Shown: piece by piece, positions 1-6,873 of the stretch
Layout: every line of letters begins with the position of its first letter
Position numbering within the stretch: position 1 is the stretch's first letter
Assembly (NCBI GenBank): GCA_027033875.1
Contig: JALVKK010000216.1
Span: 1-9,453 of the forward strand
DNA from: Flavobacteriales bacterium
Lineage (GTDB): Bacteria > Bacteroidota > Bacteroidia > Flavobacteriales > Flavobacteriaceae
Direction: 5' to 3'
DNA length: 9,453 nucleotides
Notes under the pieces: generated by a model
The model's input: only the letters and a program-made list of their open reading frames with translations
Databases searched by the model: none
Told to the model about the DNA's origin: nothing
Made by a program: the position numbers and the translations under genes

Positions 1-1
1 A

Positions 2-133
2 CTCGAACTCAAAGAACACCCTTGGTTTATCACGACCCAATTTCATCCCGAATATAAAAGTACGGTACTGAATCCGCATCCTTTGTTTGTGGATTTTATA
101 CGGACGGCTTATGAATTGAAAATGGATGATTAA
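2..133 (+). CDS. pyrG: CTP synthase, C-terminal end (partial)
   Basis: Open frame entering from the left edge and ending at TAA 131-133, giving the last 43 residues. The sequence reads HPWFITTQFHPEYKS followed by NPHPLFVDFI. This is the end of the class I glutamine amidotransferase domain of CTP synthase, which makes CTP from UTP, ATP and glutamine in the cytoplasm. The His (codon 44-46) and Glu (codon 50-52) in QFHPE correspond to the second and third members of the family's Cys-His-Glu catalytic triad; the Cys lies outside the window. The HPLF-x-x-FI ending after the HPE motif is typical of PyrG rather than of other amidotransferases such as GuaA or CarA. The neighbouring yidC supports the call, since a pyrG-yidC order is common in Bacteroidota as I recall it. 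Confidence 0.93.
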   Translation, partial: LELKEHPWFITTQFHPEYKSTVLNPHPLFVDFIRTAYELKMDD

Positions 134-150
134 TGATGAATTGATGATAT

Positions 151-185
151 GAGGAATGAGGAATGAGGAATGAGGAATGGGGAAT
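151..185. repeat. GAGGAAT heptamer tandem array
   Basis: Four perfect consecutive copies of GAGGAAT (151-157, 158-164, 165-171, 172-178) are followed by a fifth with one mismatch (GGGGAAT, 179-185). The array starts 17 bp after the pyrG stop codon and contains no gene. Just before it, 126-149 is enriched in GATGA words and may be an older decayed version. Arrays of this kind can vary in copy number by replication slippage. Confidence 0.9.
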
Positions 186-260
186 AATTTCAATTTAAAA
201 GAGGAAAATATAGTATTAAACAAAAACATTCATCAAAAACGTAAACAATCTATTAACCGT

Positions 261-314
261 AACTTTCAACTCAGGTCACTGAGCTTGTCGAAGTGTAACT
301 TTCAACTTTCAACT
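261..314. repeat. Interrupted AACTTTC heptamer array
   Basis: Copies of AACTTTC lie at 261-267, 297-303 and 304-310, and partial AACT units at 268-271 and 311-314 complete two blocks (261-271 and 297-314). The 25 bp between the blocks (272-296) hold an unrelated REP-like word. The longest direct repeat flanking that insert is 13 bp, GTAACTTTCAACT, at 259-271 and 295-307. The second block ends 7 bp before the yidC start codon, so it lies within the yidC translation initiation region. Confidence 0.85.
274..295. repeat. REP-like interspersed repeat element
   Basis: This contains the word CACTGAGCTTGTCGAAGTG (277-295), whose ends CACT and AGTG are complementary. It is locally GC-rich compared with the AT-rich spacer around it. 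From memory, words built on GAGCTTGTCGAAG (complement CTTCGACAAGCTC) occur many times in intergenic regions of numerous bacterial genomes, including Flavobacteriia, as REP-like repeats. No transposase lies next to it. Assignment as a dispersed repeat is therefore recognition plus inference; only one copy is present in this window. Confidence 0.6.
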
Positions 315-321
315 AATAATT

Positions 322-2265
322 ATGGCCAAACAACATAAAAAAACACCCGCAAAAAATAATAGCAAAGGCGAAGCGCCCAAAAAGGTTTTTAACCTCCGAT
401 TTTTTATTACTTATATTTTGCTGTTCATCTCAACCTATATGATGATGAAAAGCTGTGAAAAGCAGAAGTTGCTGGAAGCAAAACAGAAAAAAGAACAAAA
501 AATCAAGGATTCTCTGGCGCAACTCAAAGAAAAATCCGTTACCAAAGAATTGACTATCAGCAAAGATTCCGCCGGTATTGCCAAAGCATCGGAGTTGATT
601 GGTAATTTCAGTTATAATTTGAAGGTTCAAGACCAACAATCCGATGTGGTTTTTGAAAATGATTTAATAAAAGCGGTCATTGCCAAAAAAGGCGGTTACT
701 TTAAAAGTTTTGAATTGAAAAAATATAAGACTTTTGACTCATTACCCTTATTTTTGGTCAAAGATAATGCGCATTTCAATTTAAAACTCAAAACTAAAGA
801 CGGCAAAGATATCAATACCGAAATTTTGGAATTTCACCCGGCTGTTAGTAAAGAAGGCAAGAATACCAAAATTTCAATGAAACTCTATGCCGGACCGGAT
901 AAATATTTGGAATACGAGTATGTATTCAAGTCAAACGACTATATGTTTGATTTTAATATCCGCACCAAAAATTTGGAAGATGTTATTCAAAACACCGATG
1001 TGCCGTTGCACTGGGAATTAAAAGCATACCGTCACGAAAAATCCATTTCGTATGAAAACCGTTTTGTCACTCAAAAATTTGAATATGAAGACGGCAAAGT
1101 TGACTATTTGAGTGAAATGTCGGACGAAGATTCTGACGAAGCCAAAGATGTAAATTGGATTGACTATAAACAACATTTCTTTTCTACATTCTTGATTTCC
1201 AACAAGAAACCTTTTGAAACGGTAAAATTCAAACAAGAAAATCTGGCTAAATCCGGCAATGATACATTGCGTTACACTAAGCATTTTTATACAGACACCG
1301 CCTTAAAACCCGATGCCGGTAATTTGTCGTATCAGATGAAGATGTTTTACGGACCAAACGATTATAAGCTTTTGGAAAGTTATAATATGGGCATTGAAGA
1401 AGTCATACCGCTTGGTTGGGGGATATTCGGCTGGGTCAACAAATGGTTGTTTATGCCGTTGTTTGTATTTTTGAGCAGTTTTATTTCCAATTACGGTATC
1501 GTGATTATTTTGATGACGATTATTATTCGTTTGGCAACTTCACCGTTGACTTATAAAACCTATCTATCACAGGCAAAAACCAAGATATTAAAGCCTGAAA
1601 TAGATGAACTTAATAAAAAATATAAAGACAATCCGGCCAAAAGACAAAAAGAAATCATGGCCTTACAATCCAAAGCCGGCGTCAGTCCGTTGTCTGGTTG
1701 TATTCCGTCATTATTATTTATTCCGATATTTTATGCTTTATTCCGCTTTTTTCCGGCAGCCATCTGGTTACGTCAAAAAGGTTTTCTTTGGGCAGACGAT
1801 TTATCAGCTTACGAGTCGGTATATCATTTACCTTTTCATCTTCCGATGTATGGTAATCATGTGAGTTTGTTTGCGCTTTTAGCTTCTATTGTTATGTTTA
1901 TCCAGTTGCGATTGACCGGCACCAATCAATCATCAATGCCGACACAAGAAGGTATGCCGGATATGCAAAAGATGATGAAATGGATGATGTATCTGTCGCC
2001 GGTGATGTTGTTGTTTTTCTTCAATTCGTATGCAAGCGGCTTGAGTTTGTATTATTTTGTTTCTTATTCAATGACAGTTATTATTATGATAGTTATCAAA
2101 AAATATGTTATCAATGATGAAAAAATTAAAGCCGTCATAGAAGAAAATAAGAAAAAGCCTAAAAAACAAGGGCGTTTTGCCAAAAAAATGGCGGAATTAA
2201 TGGAAAAAGCAGAAGAGCAAAAACGTTTGCAAGAAGAAATGAAACGCAAGCAGAAGCGCAAATAG
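322..2265 (+). CDS. yidC: Membrane protein insertase YidC
   Basis: A 647-residue protein of the YidC/Oxa1/Alb3 family, which inserts and folds inner-membrane proteins either with SecYEG or alone. A Lys-rich cytoplasmic N-terminus leads to a first membrane segment (about 27-42). A large periplasmic beta-sandwich domain (about 60-360) follows, then the conserved insertase core with hydrophobic segments near 375-405, 460-480, 514-533, 556-570 and 575-595. Arg403, in the IIIRLATSPL stretch, matches the conserved positive residue of the hydrophilic groove in this family. The cytoplasmic coiled loop (KPEIDELNKKYKDNPAKRQKE) and the SPLSGCIPSLLFIPIFYALF motif are diagnostic. The C-terminal tail (about 600-647) is very rich in Lys, Glu and Arg, suggesting ribosome contact. 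The length and two-domain layout fit Gram-negative YidC. ATG 322 has an A/T-rich upstream region without Shine-Dalgarno, as usual in this phylum. Confidence 0.97.
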   Translation: MAKQHKKTPAKNNSKGEAPKKVFNLRFFITYILLFISTYMMMKSCEKQKLLEAKQKKEQKIKDSLAQLKEKSVTKELTISKDSAGIAKASELIGNFSYNLKVQDQQSDVVFENDLIKAVIAKKGGYFKSFELKKYKTFDSLPLFLVKDNAHFNLKLKTKDGKDINTEILEFHPAVSKEGKNTKISMKLYAGPDKYLEYEYVFKSNDYMFDFNIRTKNLEDVIQNTDVPLHWELKAYRHEKSISYENRFVTQKFEYEDGKVDYLSEMSDEDSDEAKDVNWIDYKQHFFSTFLISNKKPFETVKFKQENLAKSGNDTLRYTKHFYTDTALKPDAGNLSYQMKMFYGPNDYKLLESYNMGIEEVIPLGWGIFGWVNKWLFMPLFVFLSSFISNYGIVIILMTIIIRLATSPLTYKTYLSQAKTKILKPEIDELNKKYKDNPAKRQKEIMALQSKAGVSPLSGCIPSLLFIPIFYALFRFFPAAIWLRQKGFLWADDLSAYESVYHLPFHLPMYGNHVSLFALLASIVMFIQLRLTGTNQSSMPTQEGMPDMQKMMKWMMYLSPVMLLFFFNSYASGLSLYYFVSYSMTVIIMIVIKKYVINDEKIKAVIEENKKKPKKQGRFAKKMAELMEKAEEQKRLQEEMKRKQKRK

Positions 2266-2386
2266 TATTAAATTCATAATTGTTGTAGTCAACTTAGACG
2301 TTTAACGATATTTTTTTAAATATTCTTAATAAAAATAACGAAATATAAATAAAATGATACCGGTATAGAATATCTGTTTTGGAAAA

Positions 2387-2417
2387 TTTGGTTTTTAACT
2401 GAAATTTAATATCTTTG
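2387..2417 (+). promoter_or_regulatory. Bacteroidota-type promoter of the adhesin gene
   Basis: A -33 element TTTG (2387-2390) and a -7 element TATCTTTG (2410-2417, matching TAnnTTTG) are separated by exactly 19 bp. This matches the consensus for the primary sigma factor of Bacteroidota. Transcription would begin a few bases after 2417, leaving a short A-rich leader before ATG 2444. A perfect 10-bp palindrome, ATACCGGTAT (2357-2366), lies about 20 bp upstream of the -33 element and could be an operator; that part is speculative. The rest of the 178-bp spacer after yidC is AT-rich and shows no convincing terminator. Confidence 0.75.
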
Positions 2418-2443
2418 TATTATTAATCAAAAAAACAAAACTT

Positions 2444-5386
2444 ATGAAAAAACAAATTCTTTATTTAGTTTTTATGTTGTTTGCTGTTAGTTGGCAGACA
2501 AAAGCACAAGTTTCTTCATTTCCTTGGAATGAAGATTTTGAAGGTTCAACATTTCCTCCTTCCGGTTGGGTAAAAGAACTTCCGGATGCGAGTAATGATA
2601 TTGAGCAAAATAGTGATGAAAATCATACAACCGGAGGACAGTATTCTGCAAGATTTTCATCTTATAACAATTCAACTGATTATAACCAGTATTTGTTTTC
2701 GGAACAAATACACGTTTCGGCACCTTATACACAATTGAAATTCTGGCATAAAAAATCTAATAATTCAGCCGATACACTTGAATGGGGTATCTCTACAACC
2801 GGACAATCTTCTGCCGATGTTACCAATTGGACAGCAGTAAGCCTTAGCAATTCGGATTGGCAAGAAGAAATCATAAATTTATCAGCTTATGACGGTCAGG
2901 ATATATACATTGCTTGGCACTATTATGGTGATTATTTATATTACGTCTATATAGATGATGTTGTGATAGATGAGCCGCCTGCTTGTGCTGCACCTACAAA
3001 TTTATCAGCTTCAAATATTATGGATACACAAGTTGATTTATCTTGGACAGCCGGAGGTACAGAAACAGCTTGGAATATCGAATACGGTGCTACCGGATTT
3101 ACACAAGGTTCAGGTACAACGCTAAACCTTACCACTAATCCTTATACTTTAACTGGTTTGACTGCCGAAACAACTTATGATTATTATGTTCAAGCCGATT
3201 GCGGTTCAGGAAACACCAGTACTTGGCAAGGTCCTTACACATTTACAACTACTCCGACTCCCGGAACTTGTGGTTTATTTAGAGTTGATTTGATTGACTC
3301 TTACGGCGACGGTTGGAACGGTGGTAAACTTACCGTATATGTTAACGGAACGGCATTTTTAACTGACATTACCCTTGCTGATGGTACCGGTCCCGAATCA
3401 TATTATATTCCTGTTGATACCGGTGATATTTTATCATTTGATTATACAGAAGGAAGTTATTCAGGTGAAAATCAGTATATTGTATATGATAATAATGATG
3501 TTGAAGTTGGAAATGAGGGTGAAAACGGCACAACACCCGGAGATATAGGTGATCCTAATGTACCTAACGGATTAGAAGCTTGTGCAGCATGTGCATCACC
3601 TACAGATGTATCAACTTCCAATATTACGACTACGCAAGCTGATATATCTTGGACAGCCGGAGGTACTGAAACAGCTTGGAATATCGAATATGGTGCTACC
3701 GGATTTACAATAGGTTCCGGCACTACGCTAAACCTTACCACTAATCCTTATACTTTAACGGGATTGTCTCCTAATACTAGTTATGATTTATATATTCAAG
3801 CTGATTGCGGTAACGGTGATACCAGTATTTGGGAAGGTCCTATTAACTTTATGACTATGTGTGATCCGCAGGCCTTACCATACACACAAGATTTTGATAC
3901 CGATGATGATTGCTGGCAGGTAGAAAATGCGAATGGAGATAATCGTCAATGGTTTAGATATGCGTATTCTGCCGCTATTTCTTGTTCTTCAGGTCCTAGT
4001 GATTATGTAATGAAAGTCCTTTATAATAGTAATGAAGACATGGATGACTGGTTATTTAGCCCCGGATTTAATTTAACAGCCGGAACTAATTATTCGATTA
4101 GTTTTTCTTATGGAAATGACGGTGGATCTACATATCTTGAAGACATGGATGTATATTTGACAACAAGTCCCAATTCTGCTGACGCATTAAACGGTACACT
4201 AATTATGTCTGAAACAGGTATTAGCGATGGTTGCCACGACTTTAACGATAATGCGATTACAGTACCTAATGACGGTGTGTATTATGTAGCATTTCACGGA
4301 AAATCAGTTGCTGACCAAGATGCCTTAATGATGGATGATTTTTCTATTATGGAAACGCCAAATTGTTTACAACCAACCGATTTATCAGCTTCCAATATTA
4401 CGGCTACGCAAGCTGATTTATCTTGGACAGAAGGAGGTACTGAAACAGCTTGGAATATCGAATATGGAGATGCCGGATTTACACAAGGTCAGGGAACAAC
4501 CGTAAGTCTTACTACGAATTCTTATACTTTAACGGGATTGTCTCCTAATACTAGTTATGACTATTATGTCCAAGCTGATTGCGGTAATGGTGACACCAGT
4601 TCGTGGGCGGGTCCTTTCAGCTTTACAACACTTTGTGATGTTCAATCTTTGCCATATACACAAGATTTTGATGCTGATAACGATTGTTGGACTGTTGAAG
4701 ATACGAATGCTGATGGTAAGCAATGGCAACGTGCTACAAATAGTACTGCTGTATCTTGTGTTTCAGGTAACGGCGATTATGTAATGTATATTTCATTTAA
4801 TTCTTCTCTTGATATGGATGATTGGTTGTTCAGTCCCGGATTTAACTTAACAGCCGGCACAAATTACACAATTGCTTTTTCTTATGGAAATGACGGTGGA
4901 TCTACATATATTGAAGACATGGATGTATATTTGACAACAAGTCCTAATTCTGCTGATGCAATAAACGGTACACAAATTATGTCTGAAACAGGTATCAGCG
5001 ATGGTTGCCACGACTTTAGCGATGATGCGATTACAGTACCCAATGACGGCGTGTATTATGTAGCATTTCACGGTAAATCCGTTGCCGATCAAAATATCTT
5101 AATGATGGATGATTTCTCAATTATGGTTACCCCGGGTGCAGTTGACGAATTGACCAATGTTTCCGGTATATATCCTAATCCGACAACAGGTGAATTTGTA
5201 ATTAAATCTCACGATTTGAACAATGCACAAGTATTTGTCTATACAATGACCGGTAAAGAAATATACCATAGTGTTATCGATAATGATTCATACACGGTTA
5301 ATTTGAAACATATCAATAAAGGTGTTTACTTTGTAAAAGTTACATCTAATGACAAATCTTTTGTTAGAAAATTGATTATCAAATAG
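2444..5386 (+). CDS. T9SS-exported modular adhesin-like protein
   Basis: A 980-residue secreted protein. The signal peptide runs from residue 1 to about 21 (ends KA|Q). Domains in order are: choice-of-anchor J / cleaved-adhesin-like beta-sandwich (about 24-178); Fn3 (184-270); a domain opened by DSYGDGWNGG at 285-294, a possible Ca-binding Asp/Asn loop (276-382); Fn3 (386-471); J (473-636); Fn3 (644-729); J (731-894); and a T9SS type A sorting domain (about 905-980) with YPNPTTGEF at 910-918, then MTGKEIY, INKGVYFVKV and terminal KLIIK. The tail would direct transport across the outer membrane and cell-surface attachment. No catalytic motif is visible, so binding or adhesion is inferred from domain content alone. 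Fn3-J units 383-640 and 641-898 are a tandem duplication. The gene stands alone between a good promoter and a strong terminator. ATG 2444 is favoured because the signal peptide follows it directly. Confidence 0.88.
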   Translation: MKKQILYLVFMLFAVSWQTKAQVSSFPWNEDFEGSTFPPSGWVKELPDASNDIEQNSDENHTTGGQYSARFSSYNNSTDYNQYLFSEQIHVSAPYTQLKFWHKKSNNSADTLEWGISTTGQSSADVTNWTAVSLSNSDWQEEIINLSAYDGQDIYIAWHYYGDYLYYVYIDDVVIDEPPACAAPTNLSASNIMDTQVDLSWTAGGTETAWNIEYGATGFTQGSGTTLNLTTNPYTLTGLTAETTYDYYVQADCGSGNTSTWQGPYTFTTTPTPGTCGLFRVDLIDSYGDGWNGGKLTVYVNGTAFLTDITLADGTGPESYYIPVDTGDILSFDYTEGSYSGENQYIVYDNNDVEVGNEGENGTTPGDIGDPNVPNGLEACAACASPTDVSTSNITTTQADISWTAGGTETAWNIEYGATGFTIGSGTTLNLTTNPYTLTGLSPNTSYDLYIQADCGNGDTSIWEGPINFMTMCDPQALPYTQDFDTDDDCWQVENANGDNRQWFRYAYSAAISCSSGPSDYVMKVLYNSNEDMDDWLFSPGFNLTAGTNYSISFSYGNDGGSTYLEDMDVYLTTSPNSADALNGTLIMSETGISDGCHDFNDNAITVPNDGVYYVAFHGKSVADQDALMMDDFSIMETPNCLQPTDLSASNITATQADLSWTEGGTETAWNIEYGDAGFTQGQGTTVSLTTNSYTLTGLSPNTSYDYYVQADCGNGDTSSWAGPFSFTTLCDVQSLPYTQDFDADNDCWTVEDTNADGKQWQRATNSTAVSCVSGNGDYVMYISFNSSLDMDDWLFSPGFNLTAGTNYTIAFSYGNDGGSTYIEDMDVYLTTSPNSADAINGTQIMSETGISDGCHDFSDDAITVPNDGVYYVAFHGKSVADQNILMMDDFSIMVTPGAVDELTNVSGIYPNPTTGEFVIKSHDLNNAQVFVYTMTGKEIYHSVIDNDSYTVNLKHINKGVYFVKVTSNDKSFVRKLIIK
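3590..5137 (+). repeat. 774-bp in-frame tandem duplication of an Fn3+J module
   Basis: Two consecutive units, 3590-4363 and 4364-5137, align without gaps at an offset of exactly 774 bp (258 codons). Long nucleotide identities persist, for example the 24 bp starting at 4111 recur 774 bp downstream. In the J domain the second half (residues 532-636 against 790-894) differs at 9 of 105 positions, while the first half (473-531 against 731-789) differs at 25 of 59 by my hand count. The Fn3 domain at 184-270 is a third close copy, upstream of the SYGDGW domain. The structure suggests internal duplication, with later gene conversion or selection acting unevenly. Confidence 0.85.
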
Positions 5387-5411
5387 TTTTGTTATTATTT
5401 ATACAAATACA

Positions 5412-5445
5412 AAAAAAGCCGTTCGGTATTTCGGGCGGCTTTTTT
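5412..5445 (+). terminator. Intrinsic terminator after the adhesin gene
   Basis: AAAAAAGCCG (5412-5421) pairs with CGGCTTTTTT (5436-5445). The intervening bases extend the stem through T-G, T-G, C-G, G-C and G-T pairs to a TATT loop (5427-5430). The run of T after the GC stem is the classic rho-independent signature. The A-tract and T-tract symmetry would allow some function in both directions, but there is no opposing gene. It lies 26 bp after the adhesin stop codon and 46 bp before the era ATG. Confidence 0.88.
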
Positions 5446-5448
5446 CAT

Positions 5449-5456
5449 TATTTTTG
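5449..5456 (+). promoter_or_regulatory. Candidate -7 element for era
   Basis: TATTTTTG matches TAnnTTTG and begins 3 bp after the T-tract of the preceding terminator, 36 bp upstream of ATG 5492. No clear TTTG lies 19-20 bp upstream, where the terminator stem sits, so the -33 element would be missing or degenerate. The position is right for a promoter restarting transcription after termination. Confidence 0.45.
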
Positions 5457-5491
5457 CATTGAACATTTTACATTTATAATAAATTTTGTTA

Positions 5492-6394
5492 ATGATTAAC
5501 CAAAATCACAAATCACACAAAGCCGGTTTTGTAAATATTATCGGTAATCCCAATGTCGGTAAATCGACCTTTTTGAATGCCGTAGTCGGTGAAAATTTAG
5601 CAATTACAACCCCGAAAGCGCAAACAACGAGACATCGTATTTTGGGTATTGTCAATGCAGATGATTATCAGGTTGTTTTTTCGGATACCCCCGGTATTAT
5701 CAAGCCGGCTTACGAATTGCAAGAATCGATGATGGATTTTGTCAAGGAGTCTTTTGAAGATGCTGATCTGCTGTTGTATATGGTTGAAGCAGGAGAAAAA
5801 GATTTGAAAAATGAAATTTTTTTTAATAAAATCAAAAATACCAAAGTTCCCGTATTATTGCTGATTAACAAAGTGGACAGAACCGATCAAGAAAAGTTGG
5901 AAAAAATGATTCAATATTGGCAAGAAAAATTGCCAAAGGTAGAAATATATCCTATTTCCGCTTTACACGGTTTTGGAATTGAACAGGTTTTTAATCGAAT
6001 TCTGACGCTTTTGCCTCAATCACCGCCTTATTTCGGAAAAGACCAATTGACTGACAAAACCGAACGTTTTATTGTTAACGAAAAAATTCGTGAAAAGATA
6101 TTGAAGCATTATAAAAAAGAAATTCCTTATGCCGTTGAAGTAGAAACCGAAGAATTTAAAGAAGAAAAGCATCAAATTAATATTCGTTCAATTATCTATG
6201 TCGAACGCGATTCGCAAAAAGGGATTATCATAGGTCATAAAGGCGCCGGGTTGAAACGTGTAGGAACGGAAGCTCGTAAAGATTTGGAACAATTTTTCAA
6301 CAAAAAAATCTATTTGCAACTTTATGTCAAAGTCAATAAAGATTGGCGAAAAAAAGCCGAACAATTACGACGTTTCGGATATAAGAATGATTAG
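5492..6394 (+). CDS. era: GTPase Era, ribosome assembly factor
   Basis: A 300-residue protein (numbered from ATG 5492) of the TRAFAC GTPase class. Motifs are G1 GNPNVGKST (18-26), a switch I stretch with PKAQTTRHR, G3 DTPG (65-68), G4 NKVD (126-129) and G5 SA (156-157). A C-terminal type II KH domain (about 205-290) carries the RNA-binding GHKGAGLKRVG loop starting at 248. The G domain plus KH layout and a length near 300 residues are those of Era, which binds the 3' end of 16S rRNA during 30S maturation and associates with the inner membrane. Er/Der has two G domains, so it is excluded. The frame could begin two codons earlier at TTG 5486, but ATG 5492 is preferred as the standard start. The gene follows a terminator and so probably has its own promoter. 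Confidence 0.97.
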   Translation: MINQNHKSHKAGFVNIIGNPNVGKSTFLNAVVGENLAITTPKAQTTRHRILGIVNADDYQVVFSDTPGIIKPAYELQESMMDFVKESFEDADLLLYMVEAGEKDLKNEIFFNKIKNTKVPVLLLINKVDRTDQEKLEKMIQYWQEKLPKVEIYPISALHGFGIEQVFNRILTLLPQSPPYFGKDQLTDKTERFIVNEKIREKILKHYKKEIPYAVEVETEEFKEEKHQINIRSIIYVERDSQKGIIIGHKGAGLKRVGTEARKDLEQFFNKKIYLQLYVKVNKDWRKKAEQLRRFGYKND

Positions 6395-6439
6395 CTTTTG
6401 TAACAAGTAGCAGATAGACCGGTTTTCATTTTTTTTCCA

Positions 6440-6447
6440 TAACTTTG
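6440..6447 (+). promoter_or_regulatory. Candidate -7 element for the 89-residue gene
   Basis: TAACTTTG matches the Bacteroidota -7 consensus TAnnTTTG and ends 28 bp before ATG 6476. The leader is A/T-rich and has no Shine-Dalgarno. No TTTG is found 19-20 bp upstream (the bases there are GACC), so this is half of a consensus promoter. No clear terminator separates it from era, so read-through from era is also possible. Confidence 0.55.
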
Positions 6448-6475
6448 TATCGTTGTAATAATTAAAATCGAAAAT

Positions 6476-6745
6476 ATGTCAAGTATTAAAAATTTAAAAA
6501 AAGAAATTAACTATACTTTTGGTGAAGTTATAGATGAAGCACATTTCAAACAGCTTCTTAAACCCGATATCGCAGACGATAAAGTTGAAGCTATTGTTGA
6601 TGAAGCGGTTACCGCTTATGAAAATTTCTATGACAAAATTCACAAAGGCAGAAAAGCCGAAAATAAACATACTTATTTTAAAAATTTAACCGCTGAGATA
6701 AATCAAAAGCTCGATGAATTAATCAAAAAAATAGAAGCATTGTAA
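6476..6745 (+). CDS. Small conserved-looking protein of unknown function
   Basis: An 89-residue, highly charged protein starting MSSIKNLKKEINYTFGEVID and ending KLDELIKKIEAL. It has no Cys, no signal peptide and no membrane segment, so it is probably a cytoplasmic, mostly helical protein. Amphipathic Lys/Glu-rich helices are apparent at about 38-60 and 66-89. From memory, similar short proteins with the NLKKxxNY start and a KINAL-like end occur in Flavobacteriia near Era/Der GTPase genes, but no function is known to me. Evidence that the gene is real: ATG with an A-rich leader, a -7 box 28 bp upstream, a strong terminator just downstream, and codon use like its neighbours. Its place directly after era may hint at a link with ribosome assembly; that is inference only. 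Confidence 0.85.
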   Translation: MSSIKNLKKEINYTFGEVIDEAHFKQLLKPDIADDKVEAIVDEAVTAYENFYDKIHKGRKAENKHTYFKNLTAEINQKLDELIKKIEAL

Positions 6746-6769
6746 GTAATAAAAGCAAATAATTATTTC

Positions 6770-6797
6770 AAAAACCACCTTTTCTGGTGGTTTTTTT
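6770..6797 (+). terminator. Intrinsic terminator after the 89-residue gene
   Basis: AAAAACCACC (6770-6779) and GGTGGTTTTT (6786-6795) form a 10-bp perfect stem with a 6-base TTTTCT loop, followed by further T residues to 6797. The structure lies 24 bp after the stop codon and would close the transcript of the 89-residue gene, or of era plus that gene. Confidence 0.9.
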
Positions 6798-6828
6798 ATG
6801 CAAAATTTACTTCTGAAAGCAGTTTAAC

Positions 6829-6845
6829 GTATAAAATTTTTATAC
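6829..6845. promoter_or_regulatory. Near-perfect AT-rich inverted repeat upstream of the LOG gene
   Basis: GTATAAAATTTTTATAC is made of two 8-base arms, GTATAAAA (6829-6836) and TTTTATAC (6838-6845), around a single T. It ends 28 bp before ATG 6874, where a promoter or operator is expected. No TAnnTTTG element is present in this spacer. The symmetry fits a dimeric repressor site, but AT-rich spacers can form such palindromes by chance, so the role is unproven. Confidence 0.4.
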
Positions 6846-6873
6846 ATTAGCAATTCGTTTAAAAATGTAATGT

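Noticed and set aside
2282..2293. Short hairpin GTTG-TAGT-CAAC after yidC as a possible terminator
   Set aside because: The stem is only 4 bp and is not directly followed by a T-tract, so it does not support a terminator call.
2947..3741. Two antisense open frames with nearly identical protein starts (MVRFSVVPEP)
   Set aside because: They are reverse-strand shadows of the repeated Fn3 coding segments; their similarity follows from the sense repeats.
3590..5137. CRISPR or minisatellite reading of the long repeats
   Set aside because: The period is 774 bp, in frame, and matches protein domain borders, so it is a protein module duplication.
5486..5491. TTG 5486 as the era start codon
   Set aside because: ATG 5492 is only two codons downstream and gives a normal Era N-terminus, so the TTG adds nothing.
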